Assembly (NCBI RefSeq): GCF_024679245.1
Contig: NC_090177.1
Coordinates: 1-64,000 of the forward strand
Length of the DNA stretch: 64,000 bases
Reading direction: 5' to 3'
Source: Pseudorasbora parva
Lineage: Eukaryota; Chordata; Actinopteri; Cypriniformes; Gobionidae
The notes beneath the pieces were generated by a model. That model saw nothing but the letters and a program-made list of their open reading frames with translations, ran no database searches and had not been told where the DNA came from. This document shows positions 61,701 through 64,000 of this stretch, one piece after another; position 1 is the first letter of the stretch; each line of letters opens with the position of its first letter. Made by a program: the position numbers and the translations under genes.

Positions 61701-64000
61701 TAAAACACGCAGTGGTGTGTGTGTGTGTGTGTGTGTGTGTGTAGTGTTCACTTCAGCTTCTGCTTTAAAACACGCAGTGGTGTGTGTGTGTGTGTGTGTG
61801 TAGTGTTCACTTCAGCTTCTGCTTTAAAACACGCAGTGGTGTGTGTGTGTGTGTAGTGTTCACTTCAGCTTCTGCTTTAAAACACGCGCTGGTGTGTGTG
61901 TGTAGTGTTCACTTCAGCTTCTGCTTTAAAACACGCGCTGGTGTGTGTGTGTAGTGTTCACTTCAGCTTCTGCTTTAAAACACGCGCTGGTGTGTGTGTG
62001 TAGTGTTCACTTCAGCTTCTGCTTTAAAACACGCGCTGGTGTGTGTGTGTAGTGTTCACTTCAGCTTCTGCTTTAATACACGCAGTGGTGTGTGTGTGTA
62101 GTGTTCACTTCAGCTTCTGCTTTAAAACACGCAGTGGTGTGTGTGTGTAGTGTTCACTTCAGCTTCTGCTTTAAAACACGCAGTGGTGTGTGTGTGTAGT
62201 GTTCACTTCAGCTTCTGCTTTAAAACACGCAGTGGTGTGTGTGTGTGGTGTTCACTTCAGCTTCTGCTTTAAAACACGCAGTGGTGTGTGTGTGTGGTGT
62301 TCACTTCAGCTTCTGCTTTAAAACACGCAGTGGTGTGTGTGTGTAGTGTTTACTTCAGCTTCTGCTTTAAAACACGCGCTGGTGTGTGTGTGTAGTGTTC
62401 ACTTCAGCTTCTGCTTTAAAACACGCAGTGGTGTGTGTGTGTGTGTGGTGTTCACTTCAGCTTCTGCTTTAAAACACGCAGTTGTGTGTGTGTGTAGTGT
62501 TCACTTCAGCTTCTGCTTTAAAACATGCAGTGGTGTGTGTGTGTAGTGTTCACTTCAGCTTCTGCTTTAAAACACGCAGTGGTGTGTGTGTAGTGTTCAC
62601 TTCAGCTTCTGCTTTAAAACACGCAGTGGTGTGTGTGTGTGTGGTGTTCACTTCAGCTTCTGCTTTAAAACACGCAGTGGTGTGTGTGTGTAGTGTTCAC
62701 TTCAGCTTCTGCTTTAATAGACGCAGTGGTGTGTGTGTGTAGTGTTCACTTCAGCTTCTGCTTTAAAACACGCGCTGCTGTGTGTGTGTAGTGTTGACTT
62801 CAGCTTCTGCTTTAAAACACGCGGTGGTGTGTGTGTGTAGTGTTTACTTCAGCTTCTGCTTTAAAACACGCGCTGGTGTGTGTGTGTGGTGTTCACTTCA
62901 GCTTCTGCTTTAAAACACGCAGTGGTGTGTGTGTGTGGTGTTCACTTCAGCTTCTGCTTTAAAACACGCAGTGGTGTGTGTGTGTAGTGTTCACTTCAGC
63001 TTCTGCTTTAAAACACGCGGTGGTGTGTGTGTGTAGTGTTGACTTCAGCTTCTGCTTTAAAACACGCAGTGGTGTGTGTGTGTAGTGTTGACTTCAGCTT
63101 CTGCTTTAAAACACGCGCTGCTGTGTGTGTGTAGTGTTGACTTCAGCTTCTGCTTTAAAACACGCAGTGGTGTGTGTGTGTAGTGTTCACTTCAGCTTCT
63201 GCTTTAATAGACGCAGTGGTGTGTGTGTGTAGTGTTCACTTCAGCTTCTGCTTTAAAACACGCGCTGCTGTGTGTGTGTAGTGTTGACTTCAGCTTCTGC
63301 TTTAAAACACGCAGTGGTGTGTGTGTGTAGTGTTCACTTCAGCTTCTGCTTTAATAGACGCAGTGGTGTGTGTGTGTAGTGTTCACTTCAGCTTCTGCTT
63401 TAAAACACGCAGTGGTGTGTGTGTGTGTAGTGTTCACTTCAGCTTCTGCTTTAAAACACGCGCTGCTGTGTGTGTGTAGTGTTGACTTCAGCTTCTGCTT
63501 TAAAACACGCGGTGGTGTGTGTGTGTGTGTAGTGTTTACTTCAGCTTCTGCTTTAAAACACGCGCTGGTGTGTGTGTGTTGTGTTCACTTCAGCTTCTGC
63601 TTTAAAACACGCGCTGGTGTGTGTGTGTAGTGTTCACTTTAGCTTCTGCTTTAAAACATGCAGTGGTGTGTGTGTGTAGTGTTCACTTCAGCTTCTGCTT
63701 TAAAACACGCAGTGGTGTGTGTGTGTAGTGTTCACTTCAGCTTCTGCTTTAAAACATGCAGTGGTGTGTGTGTGTAGTGTTCACTTCAGCTTCTGCTTTA
63801 AAACACGCAGTGGTGTGTGTGTGTAGTGTTCACTTCAGCTTCTGCTTTAAAACACGCAGTGGTGTGTGTGTGGTGTTCACTTCAGCTTCTGCTTTAAAAC
63901 ATGCAGTGGTGTGTGTGTGTGTAGTGTTCACTTCAGCTTCTGCTTTAAAACACGCAGTGGTGTGTGTGTGGTGTTCACTTCAGCTTCTGCTTTAAAACAC
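43728..64000 (+). repeat. 47-49 bp minisatellite with embedded (GT)n, over 20 kb
   Basis: Unit: GTGTTCACTTCAGCTTCTGC, TTTAAAACACGCAGTGGTGT, GTGTGTGTA. Roughly 415 copies, continuing past the window edge. Length changes in 2-bp steps through the internal GT run (up to about 15 dinucleotides). Diagnostic variants include CGCGCTGG, CGCCGTGG, AATAGACGC, AATACATGC, AATACATTC, CCTCTGC, GTTGACTTC and an A-run unit TTTAAAAAAAGCAG. These recur in the same order, revealing higher-order duplication of about 8.1-8.7 kb. Frames reading Cys-Val and Phe-Thr-Ser-Ala-Ser motifs are repeat artefacts. Confidence 0.97.
47495..64000 (+). repeat. Higher-order duplication within the 48-bp minisatellite
   Basis: Ordered variant units from about 47495 to 55939 reappear from 55940 to the window edge. 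Matching landmarks: 47495 and 55940 (offset 8445); 48128 and 56820 (8692); 51795 and 60379 (8584); the A-run unit 53361 and 61505 (8144); 54254 and 62337 (8083). Step changes in offset mark gains and losses of whole units after duplication. Confidence 0.8.

Noticed and set aside
43729..63995. Many 60-202 codon frames with repeated FTSASALKHA and CVCSVHFSFCFK strings
   Set aside because: Repeat translation of the 48-bp minisatellite; no start context or domain, and periodic stops depend on GT length.
43728..64000. Regular 48-bp repeats resembling a CRISPR array
   Set aside because: No unique spacers, a GT microsatellite inside each unit, and a eukaryotic chromosome-end context.

Overview
This window reads as the left end of a chromosome from a cyprinid-like teleost fish. 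It opens with about 1.58 kb of uninterrupted vertebrate telomere repeat, C-rich strand 5'->3', which is the orientation expected at a left chromosome end. The fish assignment rests on dispersed elements I recognise: an L2/CR1-like LINE, the 3' half of a short DNA element very common in cyprinid genomes, a TTAA-flanked piggyBac-type MITE, and the ACTTTATTTATATAGCGC tail. The species cannot be fixed from the sequence alone. I found no cellular protein-coding gene and no conventional RNA gene. Nearly everything is telomeric, subtelomeric, satellite or transposon DNA, and almost all long open frames are by-products of repeats.

Layout. (1) 1-1580: telomere. (2) 1581-24758: a subtelomeric mosaic built from a recurring 'S module', which is a degenerate satellite of roughly 85-110 bp units followed by about 1.15 kb of conserved non-coding sequence that ends in CCCTAA repeats. 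One S module abuts the telomere (1581-3724) and is followed by a 663-bp interstitial telomere tract. Next come two full and one truncated copy of a 6.7-6.9 kb tandem unit (4386, 11062, 17929), each carrying its own S module, 740-bp repeats, an AT-rich section and a GC-rich block. Then come 1.65 tandem copies of a 967-bp element with hammerhead-ribozyme-like motifs, typical of Penelope-like elements (20506-22102), and finally one long and one partial S module. (3) 24759-30533: a C/A-rich minisatellite interrupted by a 289-bp MITE and a short retroposon tail. (4) 30534-36431: sequence without genes that holds a solo LTR, a TA microsatellite, and a 74-bp satellite split by a 1.23-kb TTAA element. 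(5) 36432-40420: an L2/CR1-like non-LTR retrotransposon with endonuclease and reverse transcriptase, broken by one stop and two single-base frame changes. (6) 40421-43727: a CTAG-rich minisatellite, a DNA-element fragment, and G-rich minisatellites arranged around an inverted repeat. (7) 43728-64000 and beyond: over 20 kb of a 47-49 bp minisatellite with an embedded (GT)n and a visible higher-order repeat of about 8.1-8.7 kb.

How it works together: the telomere is the only clearly functional element. The rest looks like a chromosome end growing by segmental and tandem duplication, with telomere repeats caught at the duplication joints and mobile elements inserted into the satellites. The most notable signal is the pair of stem-III-less (dimer-type) hammerhead-like motifs in a tandem element joined directly to telomere repeats.
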